Shown: piece by piece, positions 1 through 8,271 of the stretch | Numbering within the stretch: the first letter of the stretch is position 1 | How the letters are laid out: the number at the start of each line of letters is the position of its first letter | DNA from: JBBRHF01 sp038223055 | GTDB lineage: Bacteria; Actinomycetota; Actinomycetes; JACCUZ01 | Direction: 5' to 3' | Assembly (NCBI GenBank): GCA_038223055.1 | Contig: JBBRHF010000134.1 | Coordinates: 1-12,553 of the forward strand | Length of the DNA stretch: 12,553 bases | Notes under the pieces: generated by a model | Seen by the model: the letters and a program-made list of their open reading frames with translations, nothing else | What the model was told of the DNA's origin: nothing | Databases searched by the model: none | Position numbers and translations under genes: made by a program

Positions 1-144
1 GCGACGGCGGAACCTGCGGATCGGACACGGCAAGATCCAAACACGGTCACGCACCCAACGATCACCACGACACGCCAAGCGCCCCACCCGCATCAACTCA
101 GGACACCGGGCACACCCAAAACTCGGGACCTATCCAGTCACACC
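1..144. other. Foreign DNA adjoining the broken methyltransferase; possible mobile-element end
   Basis: Methyltransferase homology on the minus strand stops after the codon at 145-147 (Arg-Pro-Phe). The following bases read Gly-Val-Thr-Gly and then a TAG at 130-132, which does not resemble the expected continuation of this family. The 144 bases left of this point contain no convincing coding frame on either strand. The minus strand opens with a G/T-rich stretch around 105-130, the sort of composition seen at some insertion sequence ends. I could not assign an IS family, no target duplication can be tested, and the partner end is outside the window. The break in homology is inferred from the protein family; the mobile-element reading is a guess. 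Confidence 0.3.
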
Positions 145-2331
145 GAAGGGTCGTTCCCGGTCCATGGTGACCAGCCACAGCGACAGCTTGGCCATCTCGA
201 CCGCAAGGGGGTTGATGTCGACTCCGTAGAGGCAGTGCTCGGCCACGAGCCGCCGGGCTTCTAGGGCCACCTGCTCGACCTCGGCGTCTGCGGACAGCCG
301 CGCCTGGGTGCGGTGCCGTGCCGCGAGCAGGGCCTCCGGGCGGCCCTCCGCCTCCCACGCCTCGACCAGCCGGTCGGCGAGGTATCGGCAGGCCGCGACC
401 AGGAACGCTCCGGAACCCATGGCGATGTCGGCGACCCGCACGTCCATCAGTTCGGTAGAGGGCCGGATCCGCCAAGCGGACCGTTCGCGGGTCTCGAGCG
501 GGCCCGGGCGGTAGACCAGTGGCTCCAGGGCATTGTCCGCGACGTCCTCGGCCAGGGCCCGTGGGGTGTAGTGCGTGCCGGTGCTCGCCCGGCGGGTGCT
601 CGGCGCGACGAAGCGGCGGCCAGGCAGCGTGACCGACGGCCGGCCCAACTCGTCCCAGCGCAGCACCGGGGCCAACGGCAGAATCCGTTCCGCGACATCC
701 TGGTCGCGCACCGCCCGCCGGAGCGCCGCCGGCTCATGGTCGGCAAGGACGCGGATCAGCCTCTGCTCCAAAGCACTTTCCGTTTGACCTGTCCGGGCCT
801 TCAGCTTCGTTGCCAGCCGTGGCGGGACTTCGGTCAGCCACCGGTTGGCCTCGCTGAGCGGCAGTTCACTGGGTTCCTTGCCCTTGGGCCAGTCCCGCGG
901 GCGGTGCAAGCCGAGGACGTGCTCCGCGGCGGTCCTGACCTCGAGCTCGAGCAGCCCTTCGTAGACGTAGCCGATCTGTTCCACGTCGAGCGCCCGGAAC
1001 GTTAACCGTCGGCGCTCGCCGCCGACTTCGACGTACTGCACCGCCTGCAGCAGCCGCAGCACGGTGCGGTCGTCGACTGCGGGCGGCCGGGCGGCGGGTG
1101 CATCGACGCTGCCGCGGCCCTCCAGCCACGGGTAGCGGTCTGGGTCGAACAGCCCTCCGCCGTACGCCGGCAGCCGCAGGTCCTCATGCGCCACGCCGGC
1201 GTGCAGCGCCCGGCTGACCGCGAGCAGCCGGTGCCAGGCACCAGTGCGGTGTTCCAGAGTCTGCGCACCCGACAGCGCCTGGGCTTCCTCCAGTTGCTCG
1301 ACCAGCCGACCGACGCTGTAGGCCGCAACGTAGACCTCGTCGTCGCTGGGCAGCAGCCGCCGCTCCTCGGCGAAGAGCAGGAACACGATCCGCATCAGGA
1401 CCGTGACGACGCCGTCGTACAGGTCATCGTCGGACACCCCGGCCAGCACAGCGCTTTCGGCGTCGAGGCGGTCGAGGGTCTCGACGAGCAACTCGACTGC
1501 CTCCCTGACCTGGTGCCCGAGGGTTTCGGTGACCTCCTCCTGCGCACCCAGGCTCTCCGCCAGCAGTGCCGGAAGCGTGTCCGACGCGGCGACGGACAGG
1601 AACCGGTTGCGCTCCAGCAGCGCGACGAAGGCGCGGAAGGATTCCGGCTCCTCCCCCCACAGGCTGGCGTCCCACACCGCCACCCCGGAGGTGCCTCCCT
1701 CGGGCGCCCACACCAGCGCCCACCAGCGCCCGTCCGTCACCAGCCCGATCGGCACATGACGCGCCCGCAGCAGCACCGCGAGCCGTTCCACCGGGCTCGT
1801 CGACCAGCCCTGCGTCACGGTCCGGGCCAGCGGGTGAGCACCCCAATCGGTGACCATGCCGAGCAAGCGCCAGGGCTGCTCGACGTCAGTCGTGTGCGCG
1901 TTCTCTTCGGGTGCTTCGTTGTCGTCGTCAGCTTCCGCGATGGATTCCTCGGGCTCATGGGATCCGCCCGATTCGGCGTAGAAGCCGATGTCCGGGCGCA
2001 GCACCAGGCCGTGCTCGGGCACGGGCTCCGCCAGTGCCGCCGGGAGGTCCGCGTCGAGCTGTAGGTGCTCAGCCCAGTCCAGCGCCTCGCAGAGCACCGC
2101 GCGGATCGCCTGGTGCCGGGTTGCCCCGCGGGTGGCCAGCGCGTCGGCCACCGCGGCCCGGACGGCGCTTCGGGGTTCTCGGGCTACCTCCGGCAGTCCG
2201 TTCGGGAAGGCCCGGTCGGCGACCGGCAAGGTCAGGAACGGTCCGGACAGTTGGACGAGCTCGAGCCAGCCGTGCCGGCGGCGGGCCGCTTCCCCGGCGC
2301 TGTAGCGGCGACGTCGACGGACCGGGCTCAC
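130..2331 (-). pseudogene. drmMI: Truncated adenine-specific DNA methyltransferase, DISARM DrmMI-like
   Basis: The 733-residue product resembles the N-terminal and SAM-binding parts of large Eco57I-type N6-adenine methyltransferases, as found in class 1 DISARM. Motif I (DIAMGSGAF) is at residues 635-643. A second conserved block (GVDINPLAVEMAKLSLWL) is at about 703-720 and probably contacts SAM. Full-length relatives usually continue for several hundred residues and carry a catalytic NPP(Y/F) motif followed by a target-recognition region. Both are absent because the frame ends 22 residues after this block, at a sequence junction. The residue 1 ATG overlaps the helicase stop by 4 bp (2328-2331), so the two genes were translationally coupled. 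An acidic low-complexity patch lies near residues 125-150. In DISARM the enzyme marks host DNA as self; this copy should be inactive. The methylase class is clear; the DrmMI assignment rests mainly on its neighbour. Confidence 0.75.
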
Positions 2332-5300
2332 GGCCGGGCCTCAGCCGGCGGCACCGCCATGACCACCGCGAACGGGAAGACCAGCTCGCGGACGTCGGCG
2401 TAGCGCCGTTCGAGCTGGGCCAGCTCCCTGGCCCGCGACTCATCGAGGGAGTCCAGGCGGTCTTGCCAGGCCCGGCGGTCTCGATCGAACTGCTGGCGCT
2501 CGGTCGGGTCGAGCCCGTCCAATGACAGCTGTGTGGCGGTGGGCGTGTGTAGCGCTCCCGCGAGGGTTTGGCGTAGCTGAGCGAAGACCGCCGACGTGTG
2601 CGCCTGAGCTCTTGCGAGTTGACGGGATAGATCGACGGCGAGCGCCTCCTTCTGGATTCGGGCGCGCACGTTGACGTCCTCCACCAGCCGGGGGGTCAGG
2701 TCCGCCCATCGCTCCGCGAGCCACTCGCGTGCCGCACGCGGCGCCGGCCGGCAGGCGCCGGGCTCGAGCGCCGCCTCCACCGCCGATCGTAAGGCCCCGT
2801 AGGCGCGCTGCTCCAGGTCAAGGCGCTTTCCGCGTCCAGTTTGAGGGAGTTCCCGGCCGGCCAGCACGATTTCCTCGTGCAGACGCCTGCCGTCAGCGCC
2901 GACGACCACGAGCCGGGCGACGACGACCACCAGGGGGCCGCGCAGCGGGAGTTCGGTCGGCGGCGTGAAGCGGACGGCTGTCACCCGGTGCAGATCGGTG
3001 CGCCCACCCCATACCGCGCTGCGGAGAAGCCGGGTCGACTGGGTGACCAAGGGGTGCCCGAGGTGGGCGAGCACGACATCGTCACGTCCCTCAGCGACTG
3101 CGGGATCGACGGTTAACGTCCTCGGTTCGCCGGACAGCGGGTCGGTTAACCCTTCGAGGGTGCGTTCCCATCCTGCCCGTAGCAGGGGTGGTGCTACCTC
3201 CCCAGACGCGACATCGACCAGGGGCGGCTGTTCGGCCAGAGAGAGGGCGGTGTCGATCACCCGCCGCACGTTTGCCGGCGCGACGTGCAGGCGCTTCACT
3301 GACCGGTCGAGCTGGGCGCGCAGCCGCTGTGCCTGTTCGCGCAGGTCCTGTTCGGCGCGCAGGACGCTTGTGGCCGCTTTTGGGGCCAGCTGGAGCGGAT
3401 CCAGCAAGACCGGCCGGCCCAGCATCCGGGCTTCGACCGCGCCGGCCAGAACCGGGTTGACGCTGCCGAGGTCGCGGCGCTCCGCGGCGACCTTGCGGGC
3501 AACCCTGGAGAGGAACTCTAGGTCCGCGACGTACGAGCCGGCCTCGGCCTGCTGCCAGCCGCTGCCGACGAAATGCGCGACGTCGACTTCGTGGTGTTGG
3601 CCGTACCGGTCGACCCTGCCGATCCGCTGCTCGAGCCGGTTCGGGTTGAACGGAATGTCGTAGTGGATGACGGTGTGGCAATGCCGTTGCAGGTCGATGC
3701 CTTCGCTGGCGGTGTCGGTCGCCAGCAGGATGCGCAGCGGGTCGCGGTCCGGCGCGGCCTGGAAGGCGTCCTTGAGGTGCTCGCGGCGAGCTTCGTCCAT
3801 GCCGCCGTGCAGCAGCCCCAGCTGCTCGCCGCCCAGGCCGCGGGCGGCGAGAATGCCCGCCAGCCACACCTGGGTGTCTCGGTACTCGGCGAACACGATC
3901 GCCCGCTGCGAGCTGCCCGGTGGGCAGAGTCGGCGCAGCTCGGCGACCAGCGCCTCCGCCTTGCTGTCAGCCGGCTCCGCGCGTCGTTCCGCCCACGCGG
4001 TTAGCCGGTTTAGCAGGGCCGTCTGCTCCTCGGACACCGCCTCGGTCAAGGCGGCGGCCCGGCCGAGCAGGTCCCTTTCGTTGTCCGCCTCGTCTTGGGC
4101 GGGGTCGGGGTCTTCGTCATCCCATGCCAGCGCTTCGACCAGCCACTCCGGTAGGTCCTCCCCGCTGCTGTCAGCCGACGTTGCTGCCCGAGCGAGCGTC
4201 TCGCGGTGCGCCTGCAGGGTGCGCGCGAACGCGGCCGGAGAGGAGAACAGTCGCTTCTTGAGCAGCAAGGTGATGAGGTCACCGGCCCGGACCGCGGTGG
4301 TGCCGGTGGGACGCTGGCGTCCCAACGTGTAGGCCGTGAGCAGGTCGTGGCCGGTCCGCTCGTCAGCGGTGTAGGCGACCTCGATCGCCCGTGCCCGCCG
4401 GCCGGGGAACCGCCTGCTGCCATCCGGCAGCTGCAAGTCATCCTTGAGCCGGCGAACCATCACCTGCTGGACGACCGCTGGGTCCGGCTCCACGCCCCTA
4501 GCGAAGCGGGTCGGGTCCAGCATCTCCAGCAGGGCCTGCCACGACTCGGGGTAGCCGTTGTGTGGGGTTGCTGTCAGGAACAGCCGGTGCTGGGCGTGCA
4601 AGCCGAGACGGCGGACGGCCTGAGTCTGCAAGCTGTCGACGGCGTAGTGCTTCCCGGTCGCCGGGGCCGGTGGGGCGCAATGGTGTGCCTCGTCCACGAT
4701 GAGGATGTCGAAGAAACCCGGATGCCTGGTCTGCGGTGTCAGCACTTCGTCCAGCAGCCGCTGAACCCGGGGCGTGCGAAGCCACTGGAGGCTGACGATC
4801 GTGCGGGGGAAGACAGTGAACGGGTTCGCCTCGAGGCCGTGGCTGCGGCGCAGCGCCTTCAGTGCGGGAGCGTCGAGCACAGCCATGTCCAAGCCGAAGC
4901 GGTCGAGCATCTCGTCGCGCCACTTGCCGGTCAGCGGTGCCGGGCAGACGACCAGCACCCGGCGGGCGCGGTGCCGCAACAGCATCTCCTGGATCACCAG
5001 ACCGGCCTCGATCGTCTTGCCCAGCCCGACGTCATCGGCGATGAGCAGGTTCACCCGCGGCATCCCCAGCGCCTTGGCGACGGGTTCGAGCTGGTAGTCC
5101 TCGATCGTGATGCCGGCCCGGAAAGGTGCCTGCAAGGTGGTGTCGTCAGCGCTTGCCACGGTGCCCCATCGGACGGCGTCGAGGAACGCGCCGAGCACCT
5201 GCGGGTCGTCCCAGCCCGTCGCTGTCACCTGCGGTAGCCGGGTCACCGGCAGCACCTCCCGGCCCGGCTCGACGTCCCACGCCACGGTCAGCTCGGCCCC

Positions 5301-5480
5301 GAGGTCGTCGTCGCTCACACTCGTCAACGTCACCAGAGTTCGGCCCGGGAGGTCTGCGGCGAGCTCGTCCCGCGGCTGGGTGCTCGTGCTCGTGCGGCTG
5401 ACCACCCACTGCTGGCCACGGACGCGCACCAACTCGCCGACCGCCGGCGCGTCGTCAGATGCTGCGAACTGCTGGAGCAC
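2328..5480 (-). CDS. drmD: SNF2-family helicase, DISARM DrmD-like
   Basis: This is a large DEAD/SNF2-type ATPase of about 1050 residues from the GTG at 5478-5480. Numbering here runs from the far-upstream ATG at 5801. Motif I (DDVGLGKTIEAG) is at 256-267, motif II (DEAH) at 370-373, motif III (LTATP) at 409-413, motif V (ATDTASEGIDLQ) at 694-705 and motif VI (QRIGRVDRYGQ) at 725-735, so both RecA lobes look intact. A family-like N-terminal block (GELVRVRGQQWVV) starts near residue 122, and the C-terminus seems complete. A helicase of this size in front of an adenine methylase is the class 1 DISARM pattern. The frame stays open to 5801, but that stretch is antisense to an IS21 remnant and does not look native. 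The GTG lacks a clear Shine-Dalgarno, so the true start and promoter may have been lost. A generic SNF2 helicase of another restriction-like system is the alternative. Confidence 0.8.
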   Translation of the reverse strand: MLQQFAASDDAPAVGELVRVRGQQWVVSRTSTSTQPRDELAADLPGRTLVTLTSVSDDDLGAELTVAWDVEPGREVLPVTRLPQVTATGWDDPQVLGAFLDAVRWGTVASADDTTLQAPFRAGITIEDYQLEPVAKALGMPRVNLLIADDVGLGKTIEAGLVIQEMLLRHRARRVLVVCPAPLTGKWRDEMLDRFGLDMAVLDAPALKALRRSHGLEANPFTVFPRTIVSLQWLRTPRVQRLLDEVLTPQTRHPGFFDILIVDEAHHCAPPAPATGKHYAVDSLQTQAVRRLGLHAQHRLFLTATPHNGYPESWQALLEMLDPTRFARGVEPDPAVVQQVMVRRLKDDLQLPDGSRRFPGRRARAIEVAYTADERTGHDLLTAYTLGRQRPTGTTAVRAGDLITLLLKKRLFSSPAAFARTLQAHRETLARAATSADSSGEDLPEWLVEALAWDDEDPDPAQDEADNERDLLGRAAALTEAVSEEQTALLNRLTAWAERRAEPADSKAEALVAELRRLCPPGSSQRAIVFAEYRDTQVWLAGILAARGLGGEQLGLLHGGMDEARREHLKDAFQAAPDRDPLRILLATDTASEGIDLQRHCHTVIHYDIPFNPNRLEQRIGRVDRYGQHHEVDVAHFVGSGWQQAEAGSYVADLEFLSRVARKVAAERRDLGSVNPVLAGAVEARMLGRPVLLDPLQLAPKAATSVLRAEQDLREQAQRLRAQLDRSVKRLHVAPANVRRVIDTALSLAEQPPLVDVASGEVAPPLLRAGWERTLEGLTDPLSGEPRTLTVDPAVAEGRDDVVLAHLGHPLVTQSTRLLRSAVWGGRTDLHRVTAVRFTPPTELPLRGPLVVVVARLVVVGADGRRLHEEIVLAGRELPQTGRGKRLDLEQRAYGALRSAVEAALEPGACRPAPRAAREWLAERWADLTPRLVEDVNVRARIQKEALAVDLSRQLARAQAHTSAVFAQLRQTLAGALHTPTATQLSLDGLDPTERQQFDRDRRAWQDRLDSLDESRARELAQLERRYADVRELVFPFAVVMAVPPAEARP

Positions 5481-5610
5481 GACGTGAGCGTAGTTACGTC
5501 CACGGATGTGGTGTACAACGACCTCGCCGCAGCGCGTCGTCTGATCAGGGTCAGAGAGCGAGTGGCCCGTCGCTCGCGGCCCGCACCAGCCGTCCACTCG
5601 TGACTCGTTG

Positions 5611-6715
5611 ACGGTGCTGCGGGAGGACCCCTGGCCGGGCAGGAGGGTCAGGTGGACTACCGGATGCTGTGTCGCTGGTTCGACCCCGCCGCGGGCCGGT
5701 GGCGGCGCGTGTGAGCGTTCGCGATGGTGCTGGCGACCAGCCGGCACATGTTCGTGCGCCCGGTGCGGGTGATGGACCAGCGGGCGTGGAGTGAATGTCA
5801 TGTCGCCGCGTTCGAGTTCTCGTCGCCGGCCCGGATCGTGTTGGACAACCTGGCCACCTGGGTCGGGAAGGGCAGACCTGTATGGCCCGAAGCTGAACCG
5901 GGCCTTCGCGGAGCTGGGGGCGCACTACAGGGGTGCTGCTGGACCCCTCGCGGGCGGTCAAACCAAGGACAAGGCGCGGTGTGAACGCCAGGTACCGTTC
6001 CTGCGCGGCGCGTTCTGGCGGGGCCGGGAGTTCCTCACGTTGGCGGTGATGCAGACCGAGGCGGCCCGTTGGTGTGTGCAGGTGGCCGGCACCCGGGCGT
6101 GCCGGCCGCTGGGCGGGGCCGCACCCAAGGCGGTGCTCGACGCGGTCGAAGCCGCCGCGCTGGGCGCGTTGCCGGCCCGACCGTTCGAGCTGGCCTTGTG
6201 GTGTCGACCAAAGGTCGGCCCCGACATCCACATCAAGGTCGCCCAGGCCCTGAACTCGGTGCCGTGGGAGCTGATCGGGCACCACGTGGACGTGCGCGCC
6301 ACCGACCGGGTGGTGCGGGTCTGCGCGGACGCGAAGCTGGTCAAGACCCATGTGCGGGCCACGGGTAAGGGCAAGGTCACCGACTACGCCGACTACCCGC
6401 CGGAGAAGATCGCGTTCCACATGCGGACCCCGACCTGGTGCCGGGACACTGCGGCCGGGATCGGCCCGGCCACCCCCGCGGTGATCGGGAACTGCTCGCG
6501 GGCAACGCCCTGTACCGGCTGCGCTCCGCACAAAGTGTGCTGCGCCTGGCCGGTACCCACGGCGCGGAACGGCTTGAGGCAGCCTGCGCGCGCAGTCGCG
6601 GTGACTGGCTACCGCACCGTAAAAGGCACCCTGATCGCCGGCACCGAAACCGACCCGGACCCCGGTGCCCGTCCCGGCGCACCTACGCGGCCCCCAAGGA
6701 CTCACCGACCGCCCG
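5611..6715 (+). pseudogene. istA: IS21 transposase IstA, decayed
   Basis: The recognisable homology begins with REDP near 5620, changes frame, and continues as GQEGQVDY, then SRHMFVRPVRVMDQRAW. It next reads RADLYGPKLNRAFAELGAHY, FWRGREFLTLAVMQTEA, KVGPDIHIKVAQALNSVPWE and DYPPEKIAFHMRTPTWC, all typical of the DDE integrase core and C-terminal part of actinobacterial IstA. Lesions include an in-frame TGA at 5711-5713, a frame change near 5865, another near 6485 (the next block reads LLAGNALYRLRSAQSVL), and a return to the earlier frame near 6600 (GYRTVKGTLIAGTETDP). The DNA-binding N-terminus is missing. No functional transposase can be made. The long minus-strand open frame across the same bases is a GC-rich shadow. 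Confidence 0.85.
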
Positions 6716-6829
6716 ACCCGCCCGCGGCGCCCGGCGACCAGCGCCGCGACGCCCACGTCGACGGTCACCCCGACGGCGACGGGTACGTCGACGGGCAGTG
6801 CCCGGTCGAGGGCAGAAGCAGGCGGCGTC

Positions 6830-6895
6830 GTGACCGAGACGCGTCAGCTGGACGGCACCTTGTGCGTCCTCAAGCTGACCGGAATCTTGGACACT
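6830..6895 (+). pseudogene. istB: IS21 helper ATPase IstB, N-terminal stub
   Basis: From the GTG at 6830 the frame reads VTETRQLDGTLCVLKLTGIL and then Asp-Thr. This resembles the first residues of actinobacterial IstB proteins, which usually start with a short Arg/Leu-rich helix and a GMLDT-like stretch. Similarity stops near 6895, before any AAA+ Walker motif, and unrelated sequence follows. Its position directly after istA supports the call. The assignment rests on about 22 residues only. Confidence 0.55.
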
Positions 6896-6964
6896 GATTC
6901 GACTTTGCGAGTCCGCGGACCCGCCAGCACCCCGCCGCCTCCTCGATTCGGCAGACTGAGGCGT

Positions 6965-7345
6965 ATGAGTACCTTGAGGCGCTTCGATCTGACCGTGGGA
7001 TTCAGAGGTGACGTGCTTCCTCCCGTGTCATATGAGGAGGCGCTTCACAGGGTCCAGGCCTATTGCACTGATCCGAAGAGCGGCTGGGCCACGTACGACC
7101 TCTGCGGCGTCGAGGCACGCCGCGCTGGGATGTTCAAGACGCTCACCCCCTGGTCTCTGCTCTGGGCAGACGCGCTGGCCGGGCAAGTCCGTGTCGGCGA
7201 CATCTCGAGCTTCACCATCGCGAAACGGCAAAAGCTCGCTGGGCGTATCGCAGCAGTTCCGGAGGACCAGGACCTGGACGGCCTTGCGCCCGAGTCGGTC
7301 GTCCTGGGACGTCCAGATTATGATGTCGAGGAGCCGCAGATTTGA
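6965..7345 (+). pseudogene. N-terminal half of a DUF6308-like protein
   Basis: The frame from the ATG at 6965 (GAGG at 6958-6961, a little close) has good actinobacterial codon use. It contains the blocks ATYDLCGVEARRAGMF, LTPWSLLWADALAGQV and LAGRIAAVPEDQDLDGL. The order, a 'decide and dwell' helical block followed by an Ile-Pro/Val-Pro-x-Asp-x-Asp-Leu segment, is what I recall of the N-terminal half of DUF6308-type proteins. After about residue 110 (near 7295) the frame runs into bases that are coding on the opposite strand, so the last 16 residues are not native. The missing C-terminal half lies immediately downstream in inverted orientation (7286-7651, minus). The function of the family is unknown. 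The open frame extending back to 6665 is IS21-derived. The family name is from memory and of moderate certainty. Confidence 0.55.
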
Positions 7346-7651
7346 GATCAGACTTAGGTGCGGGACCAAAGGGAGCGCGTCGCGTCGGAGCTCTGCAAGG
7401 GTTTCTGCGTACTGCGCAACGGCGACAGCAAGCGTGGTGACGACGCGCTCGATGCGGTCCCAACGTGGCTTTCTTCCCTCGCTGAAGCCGTATCTGGCAA
7501 AGCCAAATGCCATGGCGACGTAGCCGTCTAAGACCGGGATTGCCCGTGGGCGATACAAGGCGGCCACCTTCGTGACCTTCGGCGCCCATACCCCTGGGAA
7601 ACCGAACTGGCAGGCCAGTACGACAGCGGCACGTCCACCCTCATCAACGCC
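7286..7651 (-). pseudogene. C-terminal half of the same DUF6308-like protein, inverted
   Basis: On the minus strand the bases from about 7650 down to 7298 read GGRAAVVLACQFGF, VWAPKVTKVAALYRP, RAIPVLDGYVAMAFGF, GRKPRWDRIERVVTTLA and LRLLDIIIWTSQDD. The 'K-x-x-x-x-x-RP-x-x-IPVLD' core and the 'LR-x-LD-x-x-x-W' ending match what I recall of the C-terminal half of DUF6308-type proteins. Codon use is coding-like. No start codon or ribosome site precedes it: upstream on this strand lies the antisense of the next plus-strand gene, so this is not a free-standing gene. If the segment is flipped, it continues the 6965 frame and then meets ARG-GLU-THR-like codons at 7651 onward, ending in TGA at 7681-7683. 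That makes a product of roughly 235 residues. A rearranged gene is the simplest reading. Confidence 0.55.
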
Positions 7652-7705
7652 GGGAAACGAGCCGGCCGCTGGACCGGCTCTGATCTGAGAGACCGTGTCC
7701 CGATC

Positions 7706-8143
7706 ATGCTCGCGGACGTTGCGCCCGTGTCCGCACGAACGGCCGAGGTGATCCTTGACGACCTTGAACCCGGCTTCCCGTACTACCCGCCCGCCCCGCC
7801 CGAGAGCCTCGAGCCATCGGAGGTACTGACCCCGGTCTGGGTCGAGCTCGAACTCGGAACGCTCGCAGACTACGAACTTTGGAATCCGAGCTCTTGGCAC
7901 GACGATGTGCCTTGGGCGGACGTGATGAATGCCCTGCGACCCTATGTAGCAGTCGGTGATGCGGTGGACATGACCATCCTTCAGCGGCTTCCGCCATACC
8001 TCCCCGATCTGGTGCGGGAGGGCATCAACTCCCTCTTCGATGAGCCCCCTGGCATCCAAATCGACGGTCAACCGGTTGGCGGGGGTCACCGCATGACGGC
8101 TATGAAGAAACAGGGCCTGCAGTACGCATTTGGGATGACATGA
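7706..8143 (+). CDS. Hypothetical protein with ParB-like GGGHR motif
   Basis: The 145-residue protein has no family that I recognise with certainty. It is acidic and proline-rich near its N-terminus (GFPYYPPAPPE at 23-33) and Trp-rich in the middle. It ends with GIQIDGQPVGGGHRMTAMKK at 116-135. The GxHR-x-x-A-x pattern near the end resembles the phosphate-binding box of ParB/sulfiredoxin-fold proteins, a resemblance only. The ATG at 7706 is the first standard start after an in-frame TAA at 7529, and a weak GAGAG lies 15-20 bases ahead. The start region abuts the inverted DUF6308-like segment. In the uninverted arrangement the DUF6308-like gene would stop 22 bases before this ATG, so the two probably formed an operon. 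A strong hairpin lies about 90 bases downstream. The N-terminus may be incomplete. Confidence 0.6.
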   Translation: MLADVAPVSARTAEVILDDLEPGFPYYPPAPPESLEPSEVLTPVWVELELGTLADYELWNPSSWHDDVPWADVMNALRPYVAVGDAVDMTILQRLPPYLPDLVREGINSLFDEPPGIQIDGQPVGGGHRMTAMKKQGLQYAFGMT

Positions 8144-8233
8144 GGTCTACGTGGCTTGCCCGCCGGTGCCGAACCCAACCGCGGGGGAAAGGGCTTGCCC
8201 AGTCCGGCGCCGTCTCGCGATGAGTCCGAAGGT

Positions 8234-8264
8234 GCGGACCCGGGTCAGCGCGATCCGGGTCCGC
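8234..8264. terminator. Hairpin between convergent genes
   Basis: GCGGACCCGG at 8234-8243 and CCGGGTCCGC at 8255-8264 form a perfect 10-bp GC stem with an 11-base loop. It lies between the stop of the plus-strand gene at 8143 and the stop of the minus-strand secreted-protein gene at 8272, so it could serve both. There is no T-run on either side, as is common for actinobacterial terminators. Function is inferred from position and stem strength. Confidence 0.5.
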
Positions 8265-8271
8265 TCAGCGG

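Larger units (their letters stand above)
5611..6895 (+). mobile_element. Degraded IS21-family element
   Basis: Two plus-strand remnants in the order istA then istB identify an IS21-type insertion sequence. istA starts in mid-protein and istB stops about 20 codons after its beginning, so both element ends are missing and no terminal inverted repeats or target duplications can be recognised. The element lies head to head with the helicase gene and probably removed that gene's original upstream region. Several frameshifts and a stop show that it is an old, immobile copy. Confidence 0.8.

Noticed and set aside
1186..2064. Plus-strand open frame of 292 codons across the methylase
   Set aside because: It is a GC-rich shadow on the opposite strand of a clear coding region, with a Gln/Arg/Pro-rich product.
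4206..5237. Plus-strand open frame of 343 codons across the helicase
   Set aside because: It is antisense to conserved helicase motifs I and II and has no domain of its own.
5551..6768. Minus-strand open frame of 405 codons
   Set aside because: It is antisense to the istA remnant, has shadow-like composition, and has no recognisable domain.
6936..6963. Inverted repeat CGCCTC...GAGGCG before the DUF6308-like start
   Set aside because: The arms are only 6 bp, which is expected often by chance in GC-rich DNA.
6665..7345. Plus-strand open frame of 226 codons read as one gene
   Set aside because: It runs from IS21 sequence and the istB stub into the DUF6308-like half and so is a chance fusion. 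The native part starts at 6965.
7028..8089. Minus-strand open frame of 353 codons read as one gene
   Set aside because: Only about 7298-7650 looks like a protein family. The first 145 codons are antisense to the 7706-8143 gene and the last 85 are antisense to the DUF6308-like N-terminal half.
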